In this document: piece by piece, positions 33,701-45,221 of the stretch
Numbering within the stretch: position 1 is the first letter of the stretch
How the letters are laid out: the number at the start of each line of letters is the position of its first letter
Assembly: GCF_030272615.1 (NCBI RefSeq)
Contig: NC_081409.1
Location: forward strand, 654,754,468-654,814,467
DNA from: Cryptomeria japonica
Lineage: Eukaryota > Streptophyta > Pinopsida > Cupressales > Cupressaceae
Length of the DNA stretch: 60,000 nt
Reading direction: 5' to 3'
Notes under the pieces: generated by a model
Told to the model about the DNA's origin: nothing
The model's input: only the letters and a program-made list of their open reading frames with translations
The model's database searches: none
Position numbers and translations under genes: made by a program

Positions 33701-34923
33701 AAAGTTATGAACTCTATGGTAAGGGTTGATGAGGAAGACCACTTAATTTGGAAATTCATAGCAAGTGGTACATTCACTACATGGCTTCTCTTTATTATCA
33801 AAAAGACTCTAACATGGAAATCCCATGCTGGGCTAAGGCAAGGGTGAAAGGCCTCACCCCTAAGATTAACATTTTTTTTTTCTGGACAGCCCTTCAAGAT
33901 AAAATTCTAACAAATGAGAATATCATAAAAAGTGGTATGAGCATGCATAGTGTTTGTATTCTATGTAAGCAGAATGAGGAGACCATTAATCATATGCTCT
34001 TTCATTTCTCTTTCTCTGTTGAGGTTTGGGGAAGATGTCTGGACCACTTCAAAATCAGTTGGGGCTTCCCAGAGTCGATTCAGGAGGTTTTTAACTTTTG
34101 GCATCATCCTTCAAGGAATAAGTCTACTACTTTATTGTGGAAACTTGCCTTACCTCATATTTGTTGGGGTATATGAAAAGAGAGAAATGATAGAGTTTTT
34201 AGAGAGAAGGTTTCTAAGGCTAAAATTGTGTTTGAAAAAATAAAAAGAAATATAGTGGAAAATATGAATATCATAGGAGGCATTGATAATCCTCAAGACA
34301 AGGATGATCAATTTATCTACAATAAGTGGAGATTAAAGGGTTGAGAGAACTTTCAGATCAATCCTAGAGAGGGTGCGATATGGGTTAGCCCGCCCAATGG
34401 GTGGATGAAAATTAATTTTGACGGTGCTTCAAAGGGTAATCTGGGTGCTACAGGATGTGGAGTGGTCCTTAGGGATGAATGGGGAACATGTAAAATCATA
34501 AAAAGCATCCCCATAGGAAATGAGAAAAACCATGTAGCTAAAGCTATGGCGGCTTACCATGGGATGATCCTTGCTAAGGAAGCCAAATGCATTGGAGTCT
34601 AGTGTGAAGGAGATTCATTGAACATAATCAATTGTTTAAATATGAAATTCCCACCTTCTTGGTCAATTAGAAATGCTATTAAAGTGACTAAGAAAATTAG
34701 TGAGGAATTTGAAATGTGTTTTTTTACACATGTTTATATGGAGGCCAATTCTTGCACTGATTGGGCTACCAACCTGGCTTGCCAATCGAAAGACATCATT
34801 ATTAGTTATGGCAAAAGTGAGATTGGAAGTGAAATGAAATCCCTGCTTAATTTGGACCACAACCAGGCTAGGCAACGTGGTACTTTTAATCATATTTTCT
34901 ATTGCCTCTACCAGTTTTTTTGA
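30704..34923 (+). pseudogene. LINE-1 ORF2: endonuclease, reverse transcriptase, RNase H (broken)
   Basis: ATG at 30704 starts MKIISWNI, the typical start of an APE-type endonuclease, with IQETKMG, NFYAPN, MGDFNTPL and, near the end, GSDHYLV. RT blocks follow: NKAPGPDGFPMSFF (about 32070), LDLSKAYDRVDW (about 32455), RGLRQGDPLSP (about 32625) and the active site FVDD (about 32772). Then come a zf-RVT domain with CILCKQNEETINHMLFHF (about 33955) and an RNase H domain (34405-34800) with FDGASKGN and CEGDSLN; the usual Glu of the second motif appears as Lys (VAKAMAAYHG). Damage: TGA at 30728-30730, several TAG/TAA in the endonuclease, a probable extra T in a T run near 32445, and further shifts near 32935 and 33660-33750. 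Its product would nick DNA and reverse-transcribe the LINE RNA. Confidence 0.92.
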
Positions 34924-35075
34924 TGCAAGGTTATTTCGGAGGTAATGAGTATTTATATAGGTGTCTTATTATAATTGTCTGGCACGGATTTTGGGCATTT
35001 TTATAAGGCATTCACAGAAACCAGAGAAGAGGTTTTGAAGCCAAGAGAAGGAGTTTTAAGGAAAGTGCTAAAAAA

Positions 35076-36648
35076 ATGGGAGGTAATAAGAAAATATTTG
35101 AACCCACCTCTTTCTCAGACTGGAGAAAGAACAACGAAGTGTGGGATATCCTTTAGCAGGGGGGTCTGAATGTGTTAATGGAAAGGTTAAACAGGAAAGA
35201 TCCCACAATTACCAACTATTTCATGAAGAACTGGAAAAATGGCAAAATCCTGGTCGGGTCCCAGATGATGAATGTTGATGAGGAGGTCATTGCTGAGGCT
35301 ATGAGGATGATTAATGAGGGCATGAAATTTTATAGGGACCGCAACATATCAGATAAAGCAGTGGACAAGTTCCCAGCCACAGATGATGAGAGGAGAAAGA
35401 TGGTGAAAATTGACAATTCCTACCATGCCCCAAAGAGGATTTGCGAGCCATGGAGGTTTGTTTTATTTGCTTCTATTGCCTACATTACTTTGGATGGTAG
35501 GTTTACTAGAGCCTATGGTCATCACTTTTTCCCGCTCAACCATTTCTGACATGGGGAAAAGGTGAGATTGCCTTATTACGTAGCCTGTTCTATGGACCAC
35601 ACTATCAAGGAGGTTCAAAAAGATCCCAAAGGTAACTATACCCTCCACTAAGGGCTTGTGGTTCTGGTTTATAAAATACTTAAGGGGAAATTAATTGATA
35701 AGCCTATTAAAGATAAAAATGCAAGAGATGAGACTACAAGAGTGAAGCCAGCGGATTCAACTTTGATTTGAAGACTGAGGGAGATTTGGAAGAGACTAGT
35801 AAAAAAGGGAGGAATAAAGCTAAGAGGAAAAGGATTGTGGTGGATTCAAACATTTCGGAGTCTGAAACTAAAACCATTGAGAAAAAAATTATTAAAAAAA
35901 GAAGGGGAATGCAATTGGAAAGCGTATTCAGAGGAAGAACACTAAAAAGGGAAACAATAAAGACATCAGCCATGTTCTGATTGATTCTGAGGAGGAAGTT
36001 GCGGAGAACAAGAAGGATGAGGGTCAGGATAAAGAGGGGGAGGAAAACCCGGTGTTGGGAAACATTAAGGGTTTGAACACCATAAGTCTACAAAAGGAGG
36101 ATAAAGGGGATAAAAGAGGTATCGGTGATAATGATACTATAAAATCTTTTGGTTATACCATCAGAACCATGGTGAAGGATATTAACAGTTTGAAGAATGA
36201 TATGAAGGCTATTACAAGAGTTACAGTTAGTGATAAACCCCTGGCAGAACATGTTAAGGAACTGGTTGTTGTACTTTACAATGCAAAAGCTATTGAATGT
36301 ATGGTTGGTAAAATAATAGCAATGGAAAAAAAGGTCAATGAGATGGAAGATAGCAAGGAGATTAAAGGAATAGAAAATAAAATGAACAATCTTGATAGCA
36401 GAATCAATAGACTGAAACTCAATGTTAAGAAGATAGCAGATCAAAATTTTCAGATCCTCAAAGCTTTGGTGGATAACATGAATATCCTGATCAATAGATT
36501 TGAGAAAAATGTAGAGAAGGATGGTGATAAAGATCAGCTAAACAAGAAGGGTCATGAAAAGAGGACCAGAGCTAATACAAAGACCAAGGGCGACATCAAA
36601 GGTCATGAGCTGGAGGAATTAAAGACCTCGATGAACAACATGAAATAA
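35076..36648 (+). pseudogene. Third ORF of LINE-1: unknown globular domain plus coiled coil
   Basis: From ATG 35076 (MGGNKKIFEPTSFSDW) a protein-like reading of about 520 codons runs to the stop at 36646-36648. The first 155 residues look globular, with GGLNVLMERLNRKDP, ITNYFMKNWKNG, EEVIAEAMRM, FYRDRNIS and WRFVLFASIAYITLDGRF near the end. I have an impression of similar sequences in plant 'hypothetical proteins', but cannot name a family. The middle (35770-36050) is strongly charged and Lys/Glu-rich. The last 200 residues (36052-36648) are heptad-like and probably a coiled coil (KKVNEMED, ENKMNNLDSRINRL). Breaks: TAG near 35157, stops near 35547 and 35650, frameshifts near 35755 and 35910. 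It lies inside the element (before the right duplication) and is absent from LINE-2. I infer a captured host gene or an extra LINE gene. Confidence 0.65.
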
Positions 36649-36918
36649 ATGGTTGTCCATGCTGAGGATATCATGAAAAGTATTTAGGTCTCTGTCTCTG
36701 TCTTTGTAGGGGTTCTTGGTTTTGTCTTTTTGATGTCGTTGTGTTGTCCTTCTGCTGTCTGTTTCTGGTTTTTTCTGTTATGTAAGCTGATCCCTTTTTG
36801 TTTGGGTGGGATCTTTCTATTTTTTGAAGTGATCAAGCACGCTTATTTCATGTTCTTCTGATCTCTTGGCTTGTACAAGGTTCGGGTACCTTTCAAATAC
36901 CTGATTTTACTTAATCAA
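36649..36918 (+). other. LINE-1 3' UTR
   Basis: Non-coding, T-rich tract ending 'ttacttaatcaaa' directly before the target duplication. Confidence 0.7.
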
Positions 36919-36934
36919 AACATAGCAACCTCCA
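36919..36934. repeat. Target-site duplication of LINE-1 (right)
   Basis: Exact second copy of the 16 bp at 28785-28800. Confidence 0.92.
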
Positions 36935-37560
36935 CTTTCCCTTTCAAACACCATTTTCTCTTTACAAATTCTCTGACCGATTCAATACTAGGCCTAGGAC
37001 CCATAAACTTTCTAACTAGAGAAAATGCCATCAGGGAAATATTATGATCTACAATCGGGTGTGGAATGACTATGGAAACATTGCCCGAACCAATCTCTGA
37101 GGAAACCGTAATAGGAGGAAAGGATGATTTACCATTGGGTTTGATGCCAAAAAGTGAAACCCAAGGTAAATGACCTTCCACTTTTTTCCCGCCCAAACTC
37201 ATATTTGAATTTTTCACTTTCCTTTCTAAGTCTGTAGCACCACTAGTGGATGCAAAAACATAATCATCTTGACTATTGTTGCCATATCTCCAAACAACAC
37301 ACAATTCCTCTGAAAAGGAGGATCCCATTATCAAAAGTCAACTCCTCACCTGGGTCCACCTGAAGGTCACCAAGCCCCGTGGAAGGGCACTACATTCTAG
37401 TTCCTGTAATAGATCCACCAAAGAGTTTAACACCAACAATCTATCATGGATCATTCCCGCCATCTCCATCACCATCTGCAACTCCATCCTTCTGCAAAAT
37501 GCTTCCATCTCAGCTACCTGCTCCCGCTTCTCTCGCCATTGAAATGCCCCAAACTATTGT
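36919..37560 (-). pseudogene. LINE-3 ORF1, N-terminal part and 5' region
   Basis: The minus strand 37334-36915 reads a LINE ORF1 N-terminus: VSLFGIKPNGKSSFPP, IPHPIVDHNISLMAFS, FMGPRPSIESVREFVKRKW and KGKVEVAM. LINE-1 ORF1 has the matching pieces SLFGVKPKGKSSLPP and FVKRK. It breaks at the LINE-1 junction and continues at 28800. From 37335 to about 37560 the minus strand looks like its start region, with MAREAGAGS near 37540; the true 5' end is not fixed. The ORF1 was inactive at the latest when LINE-1 landed in it. Confidence 0.8.
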
Positions 37561-39168
37561 TGAACAACAAATTTTTTGAGGCTATATGTTATTTACGAAA
37601 GGTTGATGATTGTCAAACTTATCATCTTTTGACAATGTCAATGCTTACACATTTGCAAAGCACCTGAGCATGGAGATTAATTTGTGAATGTATGTCGAGT
37701 AGTCAGTAGTTGTTGCATATGTGTTTTCCACAAGGGCATTGCTTTAGAAATGTGTGCTGGCAATATGTAGATATGTTTTTCATGTTGACCATGTTTTGGT
37801 GTTGGTTGTGGCAATTGAGTTTGTTCTCCAGATGTATATGTAGTAATGATAATGTCATCTGGCAGTATTTAGTTGGAAAGTCTCTGAGTTGTAGTGATCC
37901 ACACCTTTTTTTTCTCATTCCAAATATGGTAACACAATTTTGGAATAATAGTGGGCATAGTTTAAGTTTGTTGGAGTCAATATTTTTCTGCTCTATAAGT
38001 TATGTTGGGGAAGCATATTGAGTTGTGATGGTCCGGTAGTTTTGTCAATGTTTGATAGTTTCATGTGCTCCACATTTTGGTTTATAATAATGATGTTTTT
38101 GTGATTTGTTGTTTATGTCTTTAAATTATTTGTGTTAAGTTGGATTGTGTTTTTGTTCTTCAAAAATGTCTTCTTGTGTAATTTTGAGGATATGTTTATT
38201 CTGGGTCTGACTGACCTTGAATGTTTTTGTTTTTTTATTTGCTCCAATTCTTGTAGCATATGTTCTAGTCGTTGGAATATTCTTGAAGGAATACATGTAA
38301 AAGACTGATGGAGAAGTTTCTATCTCTTGGCTATGAGCCCTCCAGTAGTGTGCCTTGTAATCTCATATAACTATTTATATTATCTTGAGAGTTAACCCTC
38401 TCTATGGTTTTTCCTGTTTGGGTTTTCCATGTACAAAAATATATTATCACTCTTACAATTGTGTATGTCTTGTATTTCAATTATGTTGCATGCATTACTC
38501 TTGTGATAAGTTTTATTGAGAATAGAATAAGTTTTAAAAATTCTATTTTGTAAATGGGAATACCAATTCACCCCCACCACCCCACCCCCCGCAGTATTCT
38601 AGTATGCTCAACAATTTATATCCAATTTCAATTAAAAAGCTGAGAGGAAAAAAAACAAGCAAATCTCTTTAGTATTTTATCTCTTTTCCTAATTGAATTG
38701 TGACTAGATCTATTATATTTACCCCTCTCTTAATGTTTTGGTCTATTAACTAAGATTGGTGGTTTTATCATCTTAATTGGTGAAACCCTAATTTTATAAC
38801 CACATGTCATAGATCTGACTTCTATGCACTTAAAAATTAATATTTTCTCCCATAAATCATATATTAAATTGAATTATATAAATTTAGAGGTTAAATTCAT
38901 AAAACTCTAATTTATTCTTCTAAATTTGACTCGTTGGTTGCATAACTTTTTAATGGTATTTTTAAATCTAATTGATATGACATTAGGTTTAGTTTTAGAT
39001 GGATTAGATAGCATTAAATATCATAATTTATATTGTTTATAAATTTTATTGATTAATCAATCATTTACAAACAAATTGTATTGTTTAAATACATTGGCAA
39101 AACTTTGCATTCAATTTTCCCTCTTTGTGCATGATTTTTATTACCTTTAGTATACATATAATATTCCT
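37561..39168. other. 1.6 kb without a recognised gene
   Basis: AT-rich, with T-rich stretches and a C run (about 38570-38590). No protein motif or clear repeat seen. Confidence 0.4.
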
Positions 39169-40268
39169 ATGAGAAGATTTTATAGACTTAGAAATTCTAA
39201 AGGTTTAAATATTAAAGATATGGAGCCTCAGTTGACTAGCATTTTCTATGTGAATGTTGGTGCTTCCTCTAATCCAAGAAATGATATACCTAACATCAAA
39301 TATTCTCATTCACCTCATACTTTCCATGCTGAGGATGAATCACTAACTAGGGTTTCTATTGACCAATTTGAGAAGACTGATAATGAGTTTGAGAATCTTC
39401 AATAATGGATGGGTCAACAATACCTAGATAGTGAGGATATCCCCTTGATTGAAGGATTGAAGAGAATGGTGCAAAGTGATAAGATAGGTCTGGATTTTTT
39501 ACGTATCCTTTCTCATATTGTTAATATTGACATTATGTCAATAAAAAGTTGTACTGAATTCCTTAGTTATTCTTAACCTACAAGCCATGTTAACCATTCC
39601 ATTCCTATGCCTACATCATTGTCTAATGTACCTACATTTACATCTTCTATCATGATTACTTTGACACAAAATGTTAATCATACATAAGTTAGTCATGGGG
39701 GAAATCCTTTTAGTAAATACTATTACATACCTCCTTCTATGATTCTTCCATCCGTTTTACAACCATCACCCATACCAACATACCATAATGTTCCCCCTCC
39801 TTATTCTAAACCTCAAATTATAACAATTTTATTCCTCCATTATAATCCAATATGTCCACTTATAATCCATCCACCAAAGCAACTATCAATAAACTAGCTC
39901 AAACCATTTCATCCTTACAACACCAATTGGACTCCTTAACTCAATCCAAGTTAAATTTTCTCATATTTTATGTAGCAAGTTGAGTATCTAATGAGATTGT
40001 CTAAGTGGTTCCTCCTAAGAATATGATAATTTACCAATTAGAGTTGTACAATAGAAAACATAACCCCTTAACTCATGTGAAGACATTTCAAACCTTGTGT
40101 AGTGATTTTGCTCATGATCAAAGACTCATGCCAAAATTATTTACTTCAACCTTTAGAGATAGAGAATTGCAATGGTATTTTTCTCTCTCTACTCTATTAC
40201 TTCTTTTCAACAATTGGATAATGCTTTCTATATTGGTGCAAATTTGGAAATTAAGGTTTCAATAATAA
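39169..40268 (+). pseudogene. Ty3/gypsy gag remnant
   Basis: A broken reading on the plus strand. The last part is diagnostic: VKTFQTLCSDFAHDQRLM, KLFTSTFRDRELQWYFSL and, after a frameshift, SFQQLDNAF. This is the plant gypsy gag pattern 'FxxLCxDFxxDxxLLxxLFPxTLxxxALxWY'. Upstream, 39169-39402 (MRRFYRLRNSKGLN) and a Pro/Ser/Thr-rich linker with several stops fit the gag N-terminal region. No protease or pol follows within the next 3 kb, so only a gag piece remains. It differs from the gag at the left edge of the window. Confidence 0.75.
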
Positions 40269-42049
40269 AAGTACAAAAAATCCTAAATTGACCAAAACAT
40301 TAGGAAATAGGGGTTAAATTAATAGATCTACCCTCATTCACACTAAGGAAGGGCAAATAAATTTGATTAGATTCACCTAGAGTTGAGGTTTTACTTACCC
40401 TTTCTTAGATTGAATTTATTTGCTTTAAATTAGGGCAAAATAAGTGATAATTGAAGTGATTTGATACAAACAGTAAGATACAGTGTCCCACAAAGCCAAT
40501 GACCTCAATCTTGACAAACTAATATCTCTAGAACCTCCTCTTAGAAGTTTGGCCTAATTTTTTAGGACTCGGTAATATCAATTCACCATGGTCCTCCGAA
40601 TTTTCCATTGTCAAAAGTTGAACCTATACATCTTTGTGCACTCTATTGATCCTCTTGAGTACAACTCTACACTTTTTTTCATGCACATAGAAAGGAAGGA
40701 AAATATATTGGTGATAGGGGTTTTCCTAAGTGAAACCCTGGCTAAAGAATTAACTTTGAATGAAATAATACAAATATTGAAATAACAGTTAAGGAAATAT
40801 ACCTCAGATCTACAATTGTTTATGATGATGCAATGCTCTTTGAATGTAATCACAAATATTGGATGTAATAGTATGACAAACATGTGAAAATGAGAAACTC
40901 TAATCACACATACATTCTCACATAAGATTGATATAACTTTGCTCCATAATGCTCGAAGGATGAATATATAGCCTTGAAGATCTTTAAAAATGCTTGATGA
41001 TGAAAGATTCATAGATTCATGAATGTTAAGGAAAAATAATAGATGTCAAAATGATTTGATAAGATGTCTTTATTTAGGGTTTTCTAGGTAATTTATAAGT
41101 TAGGATGACCTCCAATGGTCATGTGTAGCCACAAAGATCAATTTCGATCAAGACAATATAGCACTTACCCTAATTTAAATTAGGACCCTTTCGAGAGGGA
41201 CCATGGCATTTTAGGGATTCATGGTCTATACTAGGGAATTCCATGTCTTGGTCCCTCTACAAGCAAGACCAAGATCATGCACAATTGAGAAGGGTACCTC
41301 ACTATGGGACCCACCAATGGGTGTTCATGGTCTCAAAGATGGAGAATAGGGTTAAAATTAACCTAGAGAGGGGATGAGGAAAATATACACTTTAGTGGGA
41401 CCACAAACATGGGGTGTAAATTGGACTAGTGATAATTTATGTTGGTACATTTGGACCCCACTCTAACAAGACTATGATCCTATGAAAATACTCATGGTAA
41501 AGTAGATGAAAATATGAGAGGAGAAATTAGGAGCGAGATCATAAGGAATATAAGACATCACTAATTTTGAGATACCAAGCTCCCAATATTAGGATCTTAA
41601 ATTACACAATTGCATGTAAGGGCACATAAAACAAGACAAAGATAACAAAGAAAACAAAGATAAATGAAAAAAAAAACACAGTGCAAAAGCTAAAAACCAA
41701 AATAAGACCTCAATTCAACTATCCAAAGAAACATCAGTAATCAAAATTTATTAGCCACTAATACCATTCTTGAAATGTGATCACAAGGAGACACACAATC
41801 ACATAAAAAGAGCAATAATGTGCATCAAACCATGAACCACATATATCAAAGTTATAAGCTCATGGGGAGAAGAAAGGGGAAACATGGATTTCATGGGCTA
41901 GCAAGCTATGTTATGCTAAGTGATCCATGTGAGGAAGAGAAAGAGAGGAAATGGATACCATGATCTAGAAGTGTTTTTCTAGGTGATCGATGTTGGGGAG
42001 GAGAGTCAAAATAGTCTAACTGTGTTTTGCTAGTTCCACTCATCCTGCA
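40269..42049. other. 1.8 kb without a recognised gene
   Basis: No long frame, no retroelement motif. 'gggaccat', 'gaccaagatcatg' and 'gacccac' phrases recur between 41180 and 41480 but I cannot define a unit. Confidence 0.4.
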
Positions 42050-42420
42050 TATGCAATTGTCTAGTTTTAGGAGTTAAGCACCTCGTATAAGACTTTGTTT
42101 TGTTTGATTTCAAGCATGCAACAACTTTTGTAAGACAATAAATGAAAATACAAATGTGTGTTTGGTTTCTAGCATGAAGCATCCCATATAAGAGTTTCTT
42201 TTCTTTGGTTTTGAGTTTGGACACTCCATGTAAGATAAATATATGCTTGGTTTAGGAAACATCTCATGTAATAATTTGTTTTGTCTAGTTCTTAGAATGT
42301 GTAACCATATATAAGATTCATATAAACATTGTATCTAGTTTTGGGCAATAATCATATCATGTAATACTTTGTTTTATTTGGTTTAAAAAATGAACACCCC
42401 TTCAGGACATGCAAAAATAT
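42050..42420. repeat. Degenerate tandem repeat, unit about 60 bp
   Basis: About six diverged units with the theme 'tttgttttgtttggttttnagcatg-n-aacacccatgtaaga' (for example 42090-42150, 42160-42215, 42215-42260, 42270-42320, 42335-42420). The spacing is irregular and the units heavily mutated. Confidence 0.5.
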
Positions 42421-43490
42421 TGTACACTATATTACAAAGAGCATGATATGTATGCCCCCCATTAAAATGTCAACATAGCCCTATGTTGATGTATTAAGGA
42501 ACCTATGTAGTGTCCCTCCTCGATTCATCCTTTACGATAGGATGTGATAAATACTTTTAGACTTGTTCATGTTCTTGATGCCTCTTGTTTTATTCTTCAT
42601 ATTTATATTCTCTTTGACATTAGTTTAATTATTGAAATTAGGTATATGATTACCCTTGTGATTATTTCTCTATCTAGGACATGTTCTTCATGTTTATAAT
42701 GATTTATCTTGTGCTAGGTATTCCATATTGATAGTCGATAGATTACTATTTTATGTGGATGATGATATTATGTTATGGGCTAACCCTACTTTATGCTCAT
42801 ATTGGATAGGTTGAGGTCATTGATGATGTTGTGCTTGACATGATTATATTACTGCTATAGGCATGAAAGGGATGATGTTACAACACTCATTTATGAGCAA
42901 GGTTTGATGTTGCAACTCTCTTTCACCAGATTGATTATCTATGATATATGCAAGCGTATATGTTATCATATAGACATATGGTGTTTTGCAGGATGTAGAT
43001 ACTAGACATCGACTCCACTTGATTTCATAGGTCTGAGCATGTCTCTAATTTTAATGGCAAGTTGATTGGAAATGGCATAAGGTCTTATCACACTCTAGTC
43101 TTAGTTGGTGTCTTGTTAGTTTAAGTGTTTCAACCTTAGTTGGCTTGTTGGTTTCTTATGTGGTCCTAGTTGGATTGTTGATTTATGATTGAGGTGATAG
43201 TATATATTGTTATGCATAGCCTTGTGTGTGAGTAATTAGTTATTCATGTGGGAATATTGCAATTTCTATATTATTAAAACTAATAGTATTATTTTATGGA
43301 TTATTATATTGGGCATTTTAATGCATGGAAGATTATTTATTTATTTTATTTTATATGTATGTGGCAGATGTCAATGATATTAAGTTTAAATTATATTATT
43401 GGAGCATTTATGATTATATATGAATGATTATTTATTTTATTGGTTATTTGGAGTTTTGGAAATTAATTAAGTAATTGTTTTTTTTTTTTT
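42421..43490. other. 1.1 kb without a recognised gene
   Basis: AT-rich, ending in a T15 run (43478-43492) just outside the LINE-2 target duplication. 'cctagttgg' / 'ccttagttgg' phrases recur near 43095-43170. Nothing coding seen. Confidence 0.4.
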
Positions 43491-43507
43491 TTATCAGTAA
43501 AAAGCTT
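43491..43507. repeat. Target-site duplication of LINE-2 (left)
   Basis: TTATCAGTAAAAAGCTT, repeated with one mismatch at 57104-57120. It directly precedes the T run that corresponds to the LINE's poly-A tail. Confidence 0.75.
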
Positions 43508-43755
43508 TTTTTTTTTTAAAGGTGGCAGTGCCACTTAATATATCTTATTTATATATTTCTTTACAAAAGCTTAATCAAAGAGCTCTCGAAGAAAAGAATT
43601 AGAAAGAAAAAATTTGATCCTTGCTCGATATTACATAGAAAGGTTGTGAAACTTAAATCCCTAATATGCCAAAAAGGTACAATATATCTCGTAATGTCCA
43701 AAATAACAAATGCCACCAATCATCCCCAAGTATAGAATGCTTCCTAGAGTATGTT

Positions 43756-43760
43756 GACCA
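43756..43760. repeat. Target-site duplication GACCA (left) of copia B
   Basis: GACCA precedes the LTR terminus TGTTGG and recurs at 49996-50000. Confidence 0.92.
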
Positions 43761-44210
43761 TGTTGGTGTAAATAAATATTCATTATGGATATTATTACAC
43801 TTTACTTAAGTTAACTTAGGATAATGCATCTCTTTATAGTTTGGATTTGAGACACTTAGGGAAGTGTGCACATAGGGATAGAGCTTGTAGGAGAAATTCC
43901 ACTTTTTGTGGTCTTGTTTTGTTGTTACACTCCACATTCGGTGGGTCATCCACCTCTTGTGGAATATTATATTATTTTTCCTACCTACCCGTAGTATTTC
44001 TTACGTACCCTTGTTTCTCATTGAGCCACATGTCATGATTGTGTGCTTGTACATCCATATGGCCTTGCCTATATAAGAAAGCCTATATTCATTATATTGA
44101 AGAATCTAGTTGATCATTTGCATATTGATGAGAATATAGTTTGTTCTTGTCATTCTTTTATCTCTATTTTAAACTTTTCATTGTGCCCTTGACCTTGGAA
44201 AAATATCACA
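43761..44210 (+). repeat. 5' LTR of copia B
   Basis: Starts TGTTGGTGTAAATAAAT and ends ATATCACA. TATA box at about 44069-44077 (CTATATAAG). Confidence 0.93.
44069..44077 (+). promoter_or_regulatory. TATA box in the copia B 5' LTR
   Basis: CTATATAAG, conserved in the other LTR near 49854-49862. Position in the last third of the LTR fits a U3/R boundary near 44100. Confidence 0.6.
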
Positions 44211-44223
44211 TGGTATCAGAGCC
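44211..44223 (+). other. Primer-binding site of copia B
   Basis: TGGTATCAGAGCC directly after the LTR end; tRNA-Met type. Confidence 0.92.
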
Positions 44224-45221
44224 ATTGGGGCTTCATTGATTGTTTTTTGGAGACATCGTGGAAGGCTTCTATTTTCGGATCTGAGGGACTACATTTTTTG
44301 GAGGCATCTTAGAGCATTTTCAACCTCACCATTGCATCTGGGAGTCCATTTCCATAAAATTCAAGTATAAATTTGATCTATTTTGGCGAAAATCAATTTT
44401 TGGGTGTGGAGGAAATTTTCTGCCTAATTCGGGTAGTACGGTATGGAATTTTTGAATTTTTTTTCAAAAAAAAAAACCAAATTTGAAAATTGTTTTTGGG
44501 ATTTGTACCTTCTACCTAGTTAGCAGCGCACAGTTAGCACCCAGTCAGTGCCTAGTTAGTGCCTAGTCAGCATTTTCTTTGGAAATTTTTAGATCCCTCT
44601 CCGTTGAGTAGTTTAGATTTTTGGGTCAACTTTGGAGGCCCATAACTTGCTCAATTTTGCTCATTTTTTGGGTGCAATTTTTTTTGATTTGGGATTATTT
44701 TTTGTGCTCTTCGTAGTGGTGTGGTTATTTTTAGGTTTTAGTGCATAGGTTTTTTGGAATTTTCAAATTCTCTCAGCTGTACCTGTCCAATCCTCAATTC
44801 AACAACTTCAAAGGCATCATTTGAGCTCATACGGCCTCCTTTTGGAGTGCCTTTTTTTTAAAAGTGCATTTTTTTTTAATCTACTTTCATAATCTATGAT
44901 CAGATTTCAAATATTTTTAGTGGAAATTGTACTTTCAAATATTGGTCTTATCTGGCCTATTTGGTACTTGTAAATTGCTTGGATCTTAGCTTAGATCTCT
45001 TGCATTATTAGTTTGAGTCTCTTTTGGCCTTATTGAGGTAATTGTAAAATTGAAATCAAAAGTCCACTTTGTCATTTTTTGCAAGTGGCCCATTGTACAC
45101 ACACTAAGTATAAAGTACCAAATCATCACTTTCGGGGGGGGTTCTTTGATTGGGTGAATTTGGGGGGGTGTCTCATGTGATTGTGCCTCTCTTTCCTTGT
45201 GCTCTTTCATTTTTGTTGCAA
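44224..45221 (+). other. Copia B leader
   Basis: About 1 kb of T-rich, non-coding leader between primer-binding site and gag. Unlike copia A it has no GC-rich island. Confidence 0.6.

Larger units (their letters stand above)
28801..36918 (+). mobile_element. LINE-1: full-length plant LINE with a third ORF, inserted in LINE-3
   Basis: An 8118-bp plus-strand non-LTR element bounded by a perfect 16-bp duplication. Order: 5' UTR (28801-29077), ORF1 (29078-30707), ORF2 with endonuclease, RT, zinc-binding RVT domain and RNase H (30704-34923), a further ORF (35076-36648) and a 3' UTR. The tail before the duplication is short (ttaatcaaaa) rather than a long poly-A. It sits antisense in the ORF1 of LINE-3. 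Confidence 0.92.

Noticed and set aside
43841-44038. 65-codon frame found in both copia B LTRs
   Set aside because: Duplicated only because the LTR is duplicated; it lies upstream of the TATA box.
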